A DNA stretch of 64,000 nt from Tropicimonas isoalkanivorans (GCF_900112335.1 NZ_FOLG01000011.1:118093-182092), one strand, 5' to 3'; shown: positions 52,463 to 61,395, counted from the first letter of the stretch. Program-made: numbers and translations. The notes: a model not told the origin generated them from the sequence alone.

Positions 52463-52820
52463 CGGGGCCGTCATCCTCGAGAAGGCCCAGATCTTCCCGC
52501 GCACGCTCGACAAGGTGGCTTGCAAGGGCGCTGGCCAAAGCGACGAACAAACCAATGCCGATCACGATATAGACGATTGTGAACAGTCGACCGGCCGTCG
52601 TCACTGGCGCGATGTCGCCATAGCCGACGGTGGCGATCGTCACCGTGGCGAAATAGACGGAGTCCACCACACCCCAGCCTTCCAGAAAGGAATAGACCGC
52701 CGCCCCGACGACAACCACCGTCGCCGTAAGGCTGAGCAGGATGCGGACGCCGGGATCGCTCACTGCGGCGATGAAACCGGGGATGAAGGTCCGGCGTCGC
52801 TTGACGTGCTTCCTCTTCAT
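52455..52820 (-). CDS. two-transmembrane potassium channel family protein
   Basis: A 121-residue ion channel subunit. Two transmembrane helices (about 25-46 and 82-105) flank the pore loop with the selectivity filter TIATVGYGDIAPVT, the K+ signature TVGYGD. The N-terminus is strongly basic (MKRKHVKRRR), the C-terminus acidic. It has no regulatory RCK domain, so it is a minimal KcsA-like channel. It is the first gene of a three-gene overlap chain with the 47-residue protein and glycerate kinase. Confidence 0.92.
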   Translation of the reverse strand: MKRKHVKRRRTFIPGFIAAVSDPGVRILLSLTATVVVVGAAVYSFLEGWGVVDSVYFATVTIATVGYGDIAPVTTAGRLFTIVYIVIGIGLFVALASALASHLVERAREDLGLLEDDGPDE

Positions 52821-53015
52821 CCCGCGCTCTCCCCTGCCCCGTCTGCCGCCTCAATCCAGCGCCAGACACGCCTGTTGGAAGCGTACGAAGCCTTAACGGC
52901 ATTGAAAAGCCTTCAGACTTGCGGCGTTGTTTCACTCCTCGCGCGCGAACGGGTTTTGGGAATGGGGATGGCGGGAGTAGTATCCACCCGACTCATATTT
53001 CCAGGGAGCCGACCG

Positions 53016-53402
53016 ATGATGCGCACGTTGATATCTGCCCTCCTCTACATTCTGGCAAATGCCGTGGGGCTTCTGATCGCCGCGTTCTTCCTGGACGGTT
53101 TCCGGTTGGACTTCGCCGGTTTTTTCGTCGCCACGCTGCTGTTGTCCATCGTCGAGGCCGTTGCCGGACCGATGATCGCCAAGATGTCTCGGGATAATGT
53201 CCCGGCCCTGCAAGGCGGCATCGCCCTCGTCACGACATTCGTCGGTCTTGGCATCACCAACCTGATCGTTCAGGGCATGAGCATTGGCGGCCTGGGCACC
53301 TGGCTGGCCGCAACCCTGCTGGTCTGGCTTGGCGCCCTCATCGCGACCCTCATACTGCCCAAGGTCTTGTTCAAGGCGACGATGGGCTCCAATTATAAAT
53401 AG
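53016..53402 (+). CDS. phage-holin-family 4 (YvlD-like) membrane protein
   Basis: A 128-residue protein with four hydrophobic helices. LISALLYILANAVGLLIAAF and FFVATLLLSIVEAVAGPMIA fit the YvlD/phage-holin superfamily IV, a name that does not mean phage origin. The ATG at 53016 with GGGAG upstream is preferred; the second ATG follows directly. The stop codon lies inside a 14-bp tandem duplication (53393-53420). It is convergent with the lipoprotein gene at 53488 and has no operon partner. The role is unknown. Confidence 0.85.
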   Translation: MMRTLISALLYILANAVGLLIAAFFLDGFRLDFAGFFVATLLLSIVEAVAGPMIAKMSRDNVPALQGGIALVTTFVGLGITNLIVQGMSIGGLGTWLAATLLVWLGALIATLILPKVLFKATMGSNYK

Positions 53403-53420
53403 GGCGTTATAAATAGGGCG
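53393..53420. repeat. 14-bp perfect tandem duplication at a stop codon
   Basis: TTATAAATAGGGCG occurs twice head to tail (53393-53406 and 53407-53420). The first copy contains the stop codon (TAG, 53400-53402) of the YvlD-like gene, so the protein is not altered. Confidence 0.9.
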
Positions 53421-53487
53421 TCCTGCCGCAAATCTGCAAGCGCGAGGCGCGAAACCACTGCTCGCGCCCGCGCGTCTTGTCAGGCCA

Positions 53488-54045
53488 TCACGCCGGTGTG
53501 ACGGCAATCGCCACGGCACGCTCGATCACCACCGCGATCCGGTCTCCCGGGCTGCGCGCGGCCGCGAAGGCGCGCATTTCGGGCCGTATGCGCACCGTCT
53601 CCAGCGTGCCATCTTGCAGCTTAACGGTCGCCACCTCCCGCTCCGGGTCGTACGAAACGAACTCCACGACGCCGGAAAGGGTGCCAAACGCGCCGGCGGC
53701 GGGCATCTGCCCCGGGGCGGCCACGCCCACCGCGCTCTCGCCCACAGCCGTGCCGGGGTCCTCCGGATCGGCCATGCCCACAGCAACGGATTCGTAGTAG
53801 TCGAGCGTCACCTCGTCCCCGACGGACACCTGGGCCAGGTTCTTGACCTGCGGGCCAGCGCGGAAAGTGATGGACGTCCGCCCATCGCGCACCGTGATCA
53901 GCCTGCTTTCCATGTCGACCGCTTCAATCGTGCCGCTCAGTGACACTGTCTGCGTGGCTTCCGCATGTTGCGTGCCGCCGGGCATCATCGAGCATCCGCC
54001 CGCCATCAGCAGCATCGCCGTCGCTGCAAGTATCTTGGAATTCAT
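53488..54045 (-). CDS. lipoprotein with OB-like beta domain
   Basis: A 185-residue lipoprotein. The signal MNSKILAATAMLLMAGGCSM has the lipobox AGGC (acylated cysteine at 18). The mature part is beta-rich: VSLSGTIEAVDMESRLITVR, then VKNLAQVSVGDEVTLDYYES, a linker of Gly/Ala/Pro, and a second similar unit, TLSGVVEFVSYDPEREVATV. The two units look like repeated small beta barrels. No named family; related lipoproteins occur in proteobacteria. It is convergent with the YvlD-like gene and lies 98 bases beyond the dpp operon end. Confidence 0.82.
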   Translation of the reverse strand: MNSKILAATAMLLMAGGCSMMPGGTQHAEATQTVSLSGTIEAVDMESRLITVRDGRTSITFRAGPQVKNLAQVSVGDEVTLDYYESVAVGMADPEDPGTAVGESAVGVAAPGQMPAAGAFGTLSGVVEFVSYDPEREVATVKLQDGTLETVRIRPEMRAFAAARSPGDRIAVVIERAVAIAVTPA

Positions 54046-54143
54046 GGCTGTCCCCCTGTTTCTCAACGCCGTCGCGGCGTCGTTCGCGCAAAGCTAGGCC
54101 AGAGCGTGTGGCATGGGAAGAGCTCGCGAGAGATGTTGCCCAG

Positions 54144-55097
54144 CTACTCCGGGAAGAAGCAGGCCGCCGGATGAGGCTCGGGTCCGAGTTCCGGGCGTTC
54201 CTTCCGGCACTTGTCCTGCGCTTTCCAGCAGCGAGGCGAAAACGCGCAGCCGGGTGGGATATTCACCGGCGACGGCAGTTCGCCCGTCAGCTTGATCCGC
54301 TCCTTTCGCAGTGTCGGGTCGGCCATCGGCGTCGCCGACAGAAGCGCCTTGGTGTACGGATGGCGCTGGTGGGCAAACAACTCCTCCTTGGTGCCAATCT
54401 CCACCGGGCGGCCGAGGTACATCACGATCACGTCGTCGGCCACGTGCTTGACCACCGACAGGTCGTGGCTGATGAAAAGATAGGCCAGGCCCAGCCGCTC
54501 CTGCAGGTCCACCAGCAGGTTCAGGATCTGGCTCTGGATGGACAGGTCCAGCGCCGACACCGGCTCGTCCAGCACCAGCACCTTGGGCTCCAGCATCAGC
54601 GCCCGACCAACGGCGATCCGCTGACGTTGCCCACCGGAGAACATATGCGGATAGCGGTCGAAATGCTCGGGACGCAAACCCACGAGTTCCAGCATCTCCC
54701 GCGCCCGTCGCGTCCGCTCCTCCGCCCGCATGTCGGGGCGGTTGATCTTCAGCGGTTCCTCAAGGATTTGCCCACATCGCTGGCGCGGGTTGAGAGAGCC
54801 GTACGGGTCCTGGAAAACGATCTGAACCGTGGTCCGCAGCTTGTCGCGGGTGTCGGGCCCAGCCTTCGTTCCGTCCAGAACGAAGGTGCCGGCCACCGGC
54901 TCCTCGATCATGGTGATGACGCGGGCCAGCGTGGACTTGCCGCAACCGGATTCCCCCACGATAGCCAGCGTCTTGCCGGGCTCCAGCGTGAATGTGGCCC
55001 CGGTCAGCGCGCGTACGATGCGGTCCTTGCCAAACAGGCCGCCCTTCAGCACGTATTCCTGGGTCAGGTTCTCGGCGACGAGGACGGGCTCGGTCAT
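54144..55097 (-). CDS. dppF: dipeptide ABC transporter ATP-binding protein DppF
   Basis: A 317-residue ABC ATPase of the dipeptide/oligopeptide family. Walker A is VGESGCGKSTLA (about 40-51), the signature is FSGGQRQRIAVGRAL, Walker B is VLVLDEPVSALD, and the C-terminal peptide-type extension has PGCAFSPRCWKAQDKCRKERPEL, the cysteine-rich Fe-S-like tail typical of the family. It energises peptide import with DppD. It overlaps dppD by 4 bases and is the last gene of the operon. Confidence 0.95.
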   Translation of the reverse strand: MTEPVLVAENLTQEYVLKGGLFGKDRIVRALTGATFTLEPGKTLAIVGESGCGKSTLARVITMIEEPVAGTFVLDGTKAGPDTRDKLRTTVQIVFQDPYGSLNPRQRCGQILEEPLKINRPDMRAEERTRRAREMLELVGLRPEHFDRYPHMFSGGQRQRIAVGRALMLEPKVLVLDEPVSALDLSIQSQILNLLVDLQERLGLAYLFISHDLSVVKHVADDVIVMYLGRPVEIGTKEELFAHQRHPYTKALLSATPMADPTLRKERIKLTGELPSPVNIPPGCAFSPRCWKAQDKCRKERPELGPEPHPAACFFPE

Positions 55098-56071
55098 GCG
55101 CTTTCCTCAGCAGGAACATTCAAAGGGTAGTGGCAGCGGGCAAAGCCCAGTTCGGGGCCTTCAACGGGCGGTTTCAGCGTCCGGCAGCGCTCGTCGGCCT
55201 TGGCGCAACGGGGACTGAAGAGGCAGCCTTTCGGGCGGTCGAACTGCCCCGGCACGACGCCGGGGATGGTCGGCAGGTGCTTGGAGGTCGCCCTCTCAGG
55301 CAACGCCGCGAGAAGGGCCGCGGTGTAGGGATGGTGCGGCGTACTGAAAAGCGGCAGGACTTCCTGCATCTCCACCTTCTGTCCCGCATACTGCACGGAG
55401 ACGCGCTCCGCCGTCTCCGCCACCACACCCATGTCATGCGTTATGAGTACCAGCGCCATGCCAGTCTCTTCCTGCAGACTGGTCAGCAACTCCAGAATCT
55501 GTGCCTGGATCGTCACGTCGAGGGCCGTGGTCGGCTCGTCGGCAATCAGAAGCTTCGGCTTGCAGGCGATGGCCATGGCGATCATCACCCGCTGGTTCAT
55601 GCCGCCCGACATCTGATGCGGGAAGGCCGAGAGTCGCGTCTCCGGAGCCGGAATGCCCACCTGCTCGAACAACTCGATGGCGCGTGCATGGCGCGCCTTG
55701 CGATCCATGCCCAGATGGATGCGCAGCGCCTCCTTGATCTGGAATCCGACCGTGTAGCACGGGTTGAGCGAGGTCATGGGTTCCTGGAAGATCATCGACA
55801 TGTCCTTACCGATGATCGAACGGCGCTTGCGGGGCGAGATGCCGCGCAGGTCGTTGCCGTCGAATGTCATCACGTCCGACGTGATGGTCGCGGTCCAGGG
55901 CAGAAGCCCCATCATGGCGAGGAAGGACACCGATTTTCCGGAGCCGGATTCGCCCACGACGGCGGTGATGTCGCCCTTGTCGAGCGTCAGGTCGAACCCG
56001 TCCACCGCGCGGAACGTGCCGGAGGTGGTTGCGAATTCCACCGAGAGATTGCGAACTTCGAGCAGCGCCAT
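55094..56071 (-). CDS. dppD: dipeptide ABC transporter ATP-binding protein DppD
   Basis: A 325-residue ABC ATPase. Walker [18 protein letters not shown], signature [17 protein letters not shown], Walker [16 protein letters not shown], and the C-terminal [20 protein letters not shown] cysteine motif of the OppD/DppD group. It follows dppC with 3 bases between and overlaps dppF by 4, so all subunits are translated in series. Confidence 0.95.
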   Translation of the reverse strand: MALLEVRNLSVEFATTSGTFRAVDGFDLTLDKGDITAVVGESGSGKSVSFLAMMGLLPWTATITSDVMTFDGNDLRGISPRKRRSIIGKDMSMIFQEPMTSLNPCYTVGFQIKEALRIHLGMDRKARHARAIELFEQVGIPAPETRLSAFPHQMSGGMNQRVMIAMAIACKPKLLIADEPTTALDVTIQAQILELLTSLQEETGMALVLITHDMGVVAETAERVSVQYAGQKVEMQEVLPLFSTPHHPYTAALLAALPERATSKHLPTIPGVVPGQFDRPKGCLFSPRCAKADERCRTLKPPVEGPELGFARCHYPLNVPAEESA

Positions 56072-56074
56072 GGG

Positions 56075-56965
56075 TCAGCTCCGCTTCAGCTTGGGATCGA
56101 GCGCGTCGCGCAGACCGTCGCCCATAAGGTTGATGGCGAGCACGGTGATCAGGATCGCCAGACCGGGGAAGGTCACCACCCACCAAGCCCGCAGGATGAA
56201 CTCCCGCGCCTCGGCCAACATCGTGCCCCATTCCGGCGTGGGCGGCTGCGCGCCCATGCCAAGAAAGCCGAGCGCGGCCACATCGAGGATCGCGGTCGAA
56301 AAGGACAGCGCCGCCTGCACGATGATCGGCGCAAGGCAGTTCGGCAGAACGGTGATGAACATCATCCGAAGGGTGCCGGCCCCGGCGACGCCGGCCGAGG
56401 TGACGTAGTCCTTGTGCCGTTCCGACATCACCGACGCGCGGGTCAGCCGCACGTAGTGCGGTTGCAGAACGATGGCGATGGCAATCACCGCGTTCAGCAA
56501 CGACGGCCCAAGGATCGCCACCATGACCAGCGCCAGGAGCAGCGAGGGAAAGGCGAGGATCACGTCCATGATCCTCATGATGATCGTATCGAGCCATTTC
56601 GGCGCGAAGCCGGCCAGCAGACCAATGGTGATCCCCACGGTGCTGGCGATCATCACGACGACCACACCCACGATGAAGGAGAACCGCGCCCCCTGGATCA
56701 GCCGCGACAACAAATCCCGTCCGAGCGCGTCGGTGCCCAGGACGAACTCCCAACTTCCACCCTCCTGCCAGACGGGAGGCTGAAGCAGGTGTTGCCGGAA
56801 TTGCTGGGTCGGATCGTGCGGCGCAAGAAGCGGCGCGAACAGGGCAATGACCAGCAACGCCATGAACACCCACATGCCGATCACAGCGCCCCGGTTCTCG
56901 CGGAAGTAGAACCAGAACTCTTTCAGGCGGCCGGGGCGCTCGACGGATACGGTTGTCTCGGCCAT
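56075..56965 (-). CDS. dppC: dipeptide ABC transporter permease DppC
   Basis: A 296-residue inner-membrane permease with six helices; the first follows a cytosolic start (MAETTVSVERPGRLKEFWFY). The EAA loop region is YVTSAGVAGAGTLRMMFITV (around 195-214), the coupling site to the ATPases. WEFVLGTDALGRDLLSRLIQ is diagnostic of DppC/OppC. The ATG overlaps the dppB stop by one base (TAATG). Confidence 0.94.
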   Translation of the reverse strand: MAETTVSVERPGRLKEFWFYFRENRGAVIGMWVFMALLVIALFAPLLAPHDPTQQFRQHLLQPPVWQEGGSWEFVLGTDALGRDLLSRLIQGARFSFIVGVVVVMIASTVGITIGLLAGFAPKWLDTIIMRIMDVILAFPSLLLALVMVAILGPSLLNAVIAIAIVLQPHYVRLTRASVMSERHKDYVTSAGVAGAGTLRMMFITVLPNCLAPIIVQAALSFSTAILDVAALGFLGMGAQPPTPEWGTMLAEAREFILRAWWVVTFPGLAILITVLAINLMGDGLRDALDPKLKRS

Positions 56966-57972
56966 TAGGATTTCCTGACTTTCGGGTTGATGACGCCGTA
57001 GAGCACGTCGACGGTCAGATTGACGACCATTACCATCACCGCGATCATCAGCAGCCCTCCCTGCACGACCGGGTAATCGCGCCGGAAGATGGAATCGATG
57101 ATCCACTTGCCGATCCCCGGCCATGAGAAGATCGTTTCCGTCAGCAGGGCGCCGGCCAGAAGTGTGCCGACCAGCAGGCCGATCACCGTGATCACCGGGA
57201 TCAGGGCGTTGCGCAGGGCGTGGACGTAGGTGACGCGCGACGGCGGCAGGCCCTTGGCGCGCGCGGTGCGGATGTAGTCCTCGCTCAGGACTTCCAGCAT
57301 GGCGGACCGGGTCTGGCGCGCGATGACTGCCAGCGGGATCGTGGCGAGCACGATGGTGGGCAATACAAGGTGGCTGACCGCAGACCCGAAGGCGCCCTTC
57401 TCTCCCGACAGGAGCGAGTCTATCAGCATGAATCCGGTTACGTCGTCGAAGTAATAGAGCAGAGAGATGCGGCCCGACACCGGCGTCCACCCGAGCCAGC
57501 CCGAGAACACGATGATGAGCAGAAGCGCCCACCAGAAGATCGGCATCGAATAGCCAACCAGCGCGGATGACATCAGCACGCGGTCGAACAGCTTGCCCCG
57601 ATTGATCGCCGCGACGACCCCCGCGGGAATCCCGAGCAGAACCGCCAGAGTGATCGCGCAGATCGAAAGCTCAAGCGTCGCCGGAAACAGGGCGAAGAAC
57701 TCGTCCACCACTGGCCTCTTGGTGACGAAGGACTGTCCCAGATCACCTTGCAGGACGCCGAGCATGTAGTCCCAGTATTGCAGGTAGATTGGCTGATCGA
57801 AGCCGAACTGCTGCTGCAATTCGGCATATCGCTCGGCACTCACACCCCGTTCACCGGCCATGACGATGATGGGGTCGCCCGGGAGCAGCCGGATGAAGGA
57901 GAACGAGATCAGCGTCACGCCGATGAACGTCGGAACGAACGTCAGCAAACGCGACAGAAGAAAATTCAGCAT
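56965..57972 (-). CDS. dppB: dipeptide ABC transporter permease DppB
   Basis: A 335-residue six-helix permease. FLLSRLLTFVPTFIGVTLIS, RLLPGDPIIVMAGERGVS and the EAA loop YIRTARAKGLPPSRVTYVHA, then ALRNALIPVITVIGLLVG are typical of DppB/OppB. It pairs with DppC to form the channel. The ATG lies inside the end of the upstream M24 peptidase gene (7-base overlap), so peptidase and transporter are coupled. Confidence 0.94.
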   Translation of the reverse strand: MLNFLLSRLLTFVPTFIGVTLISFSFIRLLPGDPIIVMAGERGVSAERYAELQQQFGFDQPIYLQYWDYMLGVLQGDLGQSFVTKRPVVDEFFALFPATLELSICAITLAVLLGIPAGVVAAINRGKLFDRVLMSSALVGYSMPIFWWALLLIIVFSGWLGWTPVSGRISLLYYFDDVTGFMLIDSLLSGEKGAFGSAVSHLVLPTIVLATIPLAVIARQTRSAMLEVLSEDYIRTARAKGLPPSRVTYVHALRNALIPVITVIGLLVGTLLAGALLTETIFSWPGIGKWIIDSIFRRDYPVVQGGLLMIAVMVMVVNLTVDVLYGVINPKVRKS

Positions 57973-59063
57973 TGCCCGACCACCGTCAGATCCTTGGGAA
58001 AGGTCGTGAGCGACCGGCATCCCGTTTGCGTGACAAGGACATCGTCCTCGATCCGAATTCCGAACGCTCCGGGGGCGTATAAACCCGGTTCTATGGTGAA
58101 TACCATGCCCGGCTCCAAAATTTCAAAATTTCCGCGCATTATCTGCGGCGCCTCGTGTACGGCGCGGCCAAGACCGTGGCCGGTCTTGTGGCGAATACGG
58201 TCTGCGAAGGGAGAGCCCTCCAAAACTTTGCTGCAGGCGTCGTCCACATCGTGCGCCGTGAGGCCGGGCCGCGTCACCTCGTGGCCGCGCATGTTGGCGG
58301 CGAGAACGGCCGCGTAGACGGCCTGCGCCCCCTCAGGCGCATGGTCCACGAAGACGGTCCGTGTGATATCGGCATTGAGCCCGCCAACCCGCGCGCCGAA
58401 ATCGAACAGCAGCGCGTCCCCCGCGCGGATCGCATAGTCCGAACGGGCATGGGCATGAGGCTTGGCGGAATTGTCCCCCGCGGCGACGATAGGATCGAAG
58501 GAATGTCCCTGGGCCCCGTGGCGGAACAGCGCTGCGGTCAACATCGCTTCCACCTCGGCCTCCGTCTGACCGACCCGCACCCGGTCCAGTACATCCGCCA
58601 GCGCCCGCTCGGAGACCGCGATGGCATGCTCCAACGTGGCAACCTCAGCCTCGGTCTTGACCCTGCGCAACGCGGAGATATCGCGTTCGGCATCCAGTAT
58701 TCGCATCCCGGGATACGCGGCCTGAAGCGCATGGTGGACAAAGACACGCATCTCCTGCCCTTCAACGGCGAGCACGCGCAAAGGGATTTCCCGCGCCATC
58801 GCGGCGAAGGCGTCGGCGTACCCGTCCTGGTCCCGCCAGTCGAACACTGTGCCTTCGAAACCGATCGCCTCGAAGCTCTTCAACTCCAGGTTGGGCACGA
58901 TGGCGGCGGGCGGTCCTTCTATCGGAATGACAATGACGAGGGGGCGTTCGTTGCTGTGAAAGGAGACCCCGTAGACCCGTTCGAAATTCGGTCCGGGAAC
59001 GAGCGCCACGGCTTCCGCTGCGATGGCGCGGGCCGTGCGGCGATAGTCGCTGTAGCGATCCAT
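57966..59063 (-). CDS. M24-family aminopeptidase (Xaa-Pro peptidase-like)
   Basis: A 365-residue creatinase/prolidase-fold enzyme. An N-terminal domain (to about 125) precedes the pita-bread catalytic domain. Metal ligands: LLFDFGARVGGLNADITRT (two Asp), HKTGHGLGRAVHE (His), FTIEPGLYAPG (Glu) and GIRIEDDVLV (Glu). It probably cleaves peptides with proline or related dipeptides in the cytosol. Its place between dppA and dppB, overlapping dppB by 7 bases, suggests hydrolysis of the imported peptides. No signal peptide is present. Confidence 0.93.
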   Translation of the reverse strand: MDRYSDYRRTARAIAAEAVALVPGPNFERVYGVSFHSNERPLVIVIPIEGPPAAIVPNLELKSFEAIGFEGTVFDWRDQDGYADAFAAMAREIPLRVLAVEGQEMRVFVHHALQAAYPGMRILDAERDISALRRVKTEAEVATLEHAIAVSERALADVLDRVRVGQTEAEVEAMLTAALFRHGAQGHSFDPIVAAGDNSAKPHAHARSDYAIRAGDALLFDFGARVGGLNADITRTVFVDHAPEGAQAVYAAVLAANMRGHEVTRPGLTAHDVDDACSKVLEGSPFADRIRHKTGHGLGRAVHEAPQIMRGNFEILEPGMVFTIEPGLYAPGAFGIRIEDDVLVTQTGCRSLTTFPKDLTVVGQC

Positions 59064-59088
59064 GATGATGTGGGGAGCTTTCTGGGGA

Positions 59089-59113
59089 GGCCGGGGCGCT
59101 TTACGCCCCGGCC
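59089..59113 (-). terminator. strong hairpin between dppA and the peptidase gene
   Basis: A perfect 10-bp stem (GGCCGGGGCG/CGCCCCGGCC, 5-base loop) starts 11 bases after the dppA stop. No U-run follows. Such stems after a binding-protein gene often protect its 3' end or lower downstream expression. Confidence 0.65.
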
Positions 59114-59123
59114 AAGATCACGG

Positions 59124-60716
59124 TTACTCGGCGAGGCTCACGCCATAGAAGATGTGCCCGCCAAACGGGTGCACCTTGTAGCCTTCGACTTCCGGACGCA
59201 CCGGCATGAAGACGGTGGAGTGCGCGATGGTCGCCCACGGCGCCTGCTCTTTGAAGATCACTTGCGCCTCTTCGTAGAGCTTGGTCCGCTCATCCTGATC
59301 CGAAAGGACCTTGGCCTTCTGGATCAGTTCCTCGAACGGTTCGTAGCACCACTGCGCCCGGTTGGCGTCCTCAACGGAATCGCAGCCGAGCAGGACGGCA
59401 AGGAAGTTGTCCGGATCGCCGTTGTCCCCTGTCCATCCGAGCAGCACTGCGCCGTCGCGGTCGAGTTCTTTCGACCGGCTGAGGTACTCACCCCACTCGT
59501 AGGAGACGATCTCCACATCGACGCCGACCTTCTCGAAATCCGCCTGGATGAGTTCGGCCATGCGGCGAGCGTTCGGGTTGTACGGGCGCTGCACCGGCAT
59601 TGCCCAGATCTTCATGCTGAGATCGCTTACACCTTCTGCCTCCAGTGCGGCTTTCGCGGCTTCCGGATCGTAGGTATCGTCCTCGACGGCATCGTTGTAC
59701 GACCAGATCGTCGGCGGGATCGGGTTCTTCGCAATCACGCCGGAGCCCTGGAAGACGACGTCGATGATCGCCTGCTTGTCCATGGCCATGTTGAGCGCCT
59801 TGCGGACCTTCGGATTGTCGAAAGGCGCCTGCTGGGTGTTGTAGGCCATGTAGCCCACGTTCAGGCCTTCCTGCTCCAGCAGGTTGACGTCAGGATCGTC
59901 TTTCATGGCCTGGATGTCCGCCGGGTTCGGATAGGGCATCACGTGGCATTCGCCGGCCTTCAGCTTCTGGTACCGGACCGACGCATCGGGCGTGATCGCG
60001 AAGACCAGGCTCTCGATCGCCGCCGGCTCACGCCAGTACTCGTCATTGCGCGCAAAGCGCACCACGGCGTCCTTTTGATATGCGACGAACTTGAACGCGC
60101 CCGTGCCGATCGGGGCCTGGTTCAGCATCTCCGGCGTGCCGGCCTCCAGCATCGCGTCGGCATATTCTTTCGACATGATCGAAGCGAAGCCCATGGCGAG
60201 GTTCGCGATCATCGGCGCCTCGGGCCGATTCAGGACGAACTTCACGGTTTTGTCGTCCACCTTCACGATCTCTTTCAGCAGGTCGGGCATCGACATGCCT
60301 TCGAAATATTCCCAGGTGCCGCCGGAGACGGTCTTGTACGGGTTGTCGTCCTTCCACTGACGCTCGAAAGAAAAGATCACGTCGTCAGCGTTGAAATCGC
60401 GTGTCGGCGTGAACTGGTCGTTGGAGTGGAACTTGACGCCCTCGCGCAGGTGGAACGTGTACTCGAGCCCGTCCTCGGACACCTCCCAGCTTTCCGCGAG
60501 GCCCGGGATCACCTTCGTCGTGCCGGTCTCGAAAAGGACGAGTTTGTCGTAGATCGGGTGTTCGGATGCGTCGAACGTCGTCCCCGAGGTGTAAAGCGCG
60601 GGATCAAAGCCCTCCGGCGATCCTTCGGAGCAATAAACGAGTGTCTGGGCAGAGGCGGCTCCGGCAAGCATGGTTGCTCCCAAGAGCGCCGCGACGGCGG
60701 TCCTCGAAAGGTTCAT
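59124..60716 (-). CDS. dppA: dipeptide ABC transporter substrate-binding protein DppA
   Basis: A 530-residue periplasmic binding protein with a signal peptide (about 1-23, ending ASA). The mature start TLVYCSEGSPEGFDPALYTS and inner blocks such as KECHVMPYPNPADI-like AGECHVMPYPNPADIQAM and MPVQRPYNPNARRMAELIQA are very close to E. coli DppA, including length. It binds di- and tripeptides (and heme in E. coli) and is the first gene of dppA-peptidase-BCDF. The ribosome binding site is GGGAG. A hairpin right after it may keep its level above that of the membrane subunits. Confidence 0.96.
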   Translation of the reverse strand: MNLSRTAVAALLGATMLAGAASAQTLVYCSEGSPEGFDPALYTSGTTFDASEHPIYDKLVLFETGTTKVIPGLAESWEVSEDGLEYTFHLREGVKFHSNDQFTPTRDFNADDVIFSFERQWKDDNPYKTVSGGTWEYFEGMSMPDLLKEIVKVDDKTVKFVLNRPEAPMIANLAMGFASIMSKEYADAMLEAGTPEMLNQAPIGTGAFKFVAYQKDAVVRFARNDEYWREPAAIESLVFAITPDASVRYQKLKAGECHVMPYPNPADIQAMKDDPDVNLLEQEGLNVGYMAYNTQQAPFDNPKVRKALNMAMDKQAIIDVVFQGSGVIAKNPIPPTIWSYNDAVEDDTYDPEAAKAALEAEGVSDLSMKIWAMPVQRPYNPNARRMAELIQADFEKVGVDVEIVSYEWGEYLSRSKELDRDGAVLLGWTGDNGDPDNFLAVLLGCDSVEDANRAQWCYEPFEELIQKAKVLSDQDERTKLYEEAQVIFKEQAPWATIAHSTVFMPVRPEVEGYKVHPFGGHIFYGVSLAE

Positions 60717-60867
60717 GAGTAAACTCCCTGTTATGGCTGCCCTCGTACGGGGCACATGCCCGGAAATAGACAGCCAAACCGCTTGGGATTCAAGCTGCGC
60801 CGCCCCGCTCCCGTTGCGGCACCCCGTCGATCATAGCGCGCGGCCTGCGATCCCGCGGCGACGCGAC

Positions 60868-60903
60868 TTATTTTATGTCTGCAAATATCCCCGCCGGAGG
60901 CAG
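60868..60903 (-). repeat. dispersed intergenic element, copy 6
   Basis: Read on the minus strand: CTGCCTCCGGCGGGGATATT, then TGCAGACATAAAATAAG. It follows a perfect hairpin (60904-60923) that lies behind the clpS gene, in the direction of clpS. The ACAAGAAG end is diverged to ACATAAAATAAG. Confidence 0.8.
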
Positions 60904-60923
60904 GATTTTTCGGCCAAAAAATC
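60904..60923 (-). terminator. hairpin downstream of clpS
   Basis: A perfect 7-bp stem GATTTTT/AAAAATC with a 6-base loop lies 21 bases after the clpS stop, directly before repeat copy 6. The stem is AT-rich; the pairing is symmetrical on both strands. Confidence 0.5.
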
Positions 60924-60944
60924 GCCCGCGACGGTGGTGTGCGC

Positions 60945-61286
60945 TTACTCTTTTTCCATCGTGCACTGCAGCGGGTGCTGGTGGCGGCGGGCAAAGTCCA
61001 TGACTTGCGCCACTTTCGTTTCCGCCACCTCGTGACTGAATACGCCAACCACAGCGACGCCCTTCTTGTGCACCACAAGCATCAGCTCGAAGGCCTGCGC
61101 GTGAGTCATCCCGAAGAACCGCTCTAGAATGTGCACGACAAACTCCATCGGCGTATAGTCGTCATTCAGCAGCAGCACCTTGTAGAGCGGCGGGCGTTGC
61201 GTTCGCGGACGGGTCTTCGTCGCCACACCGCTTTCGCGATCGGTCTGGTCGTCATTCGAGGACAGATGTGGGTCGCGGCGGGTCAA
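60945..61286 (-). CDS. clpS: ATP-dependent Clp protease adaptor ClpS
   Basis: Delivers N-degron substrates to ClpAP. The 113-residue protein has [20 protein letters not shown] (the substrate-pocket [10 protein letters not shown]), the [20 protein letters not shown] block and [20 protein letters not shown]. The tail [14 protein letters not shown] is typical of alphaproteobacteria. The N-terminal extension is about 30 residues. No ATG exists upstream in frame; a TTG at 61286 is the only full-length start before a stop, although a GTG at Val 21 is possible. clpA is not in the window. Confidence 0.93.
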   Translation of the reverse strand: MTRRDPHLSSNDDQTDRESGVATKTRPRTQRPPLYKVLLLNDDYTPMEFVVHILERFFGMTHAQAFELMLVVHKKGVAVVGVFSHEVAETKVAQVMDFARRHQHPLQCTMEKE

Positions 61287-61395
61287 GGCGCGTTGCGCTC
61301 CGATGGCTACTGGGAGTTGCGGTGTTTCCTGGGGTTATATAGCCGACAGGGATGGTCTGAAAAGGGTCCAGGCACGTCACGCGGAGGCAGATCCC

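Noticed and set aside
53016..53402. Phage holin as evidence for a prophage
   Set aside because: The YvlD/phage-holin-4 family is common in ordinary chromosomes, and no other phage gene is nearby.
54992..56968. Open frame of 658 codons opposite dppC/dppD/dppF
   Set aside because: Runs across three genes and their junctions on the opposite strand; composition is that of antisense high-GC DNA.
58155..60722. Open frame of 855 codons on the plus strand opposite the M24 peptidase and dppA
   Set aside because: It is the antisense image of two well-supported genes. Composition (His/Arg/Asp-rich) is typical of high-GC shadow frames and no domain is visible.
60868..60923. CRISPR-like repeat or small RNA at the clpS end
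   Set aside because: The repeated motif occurs once per gap, with no regular spacers and no cas genes; it is explained by the dispersed element and a hairpin.
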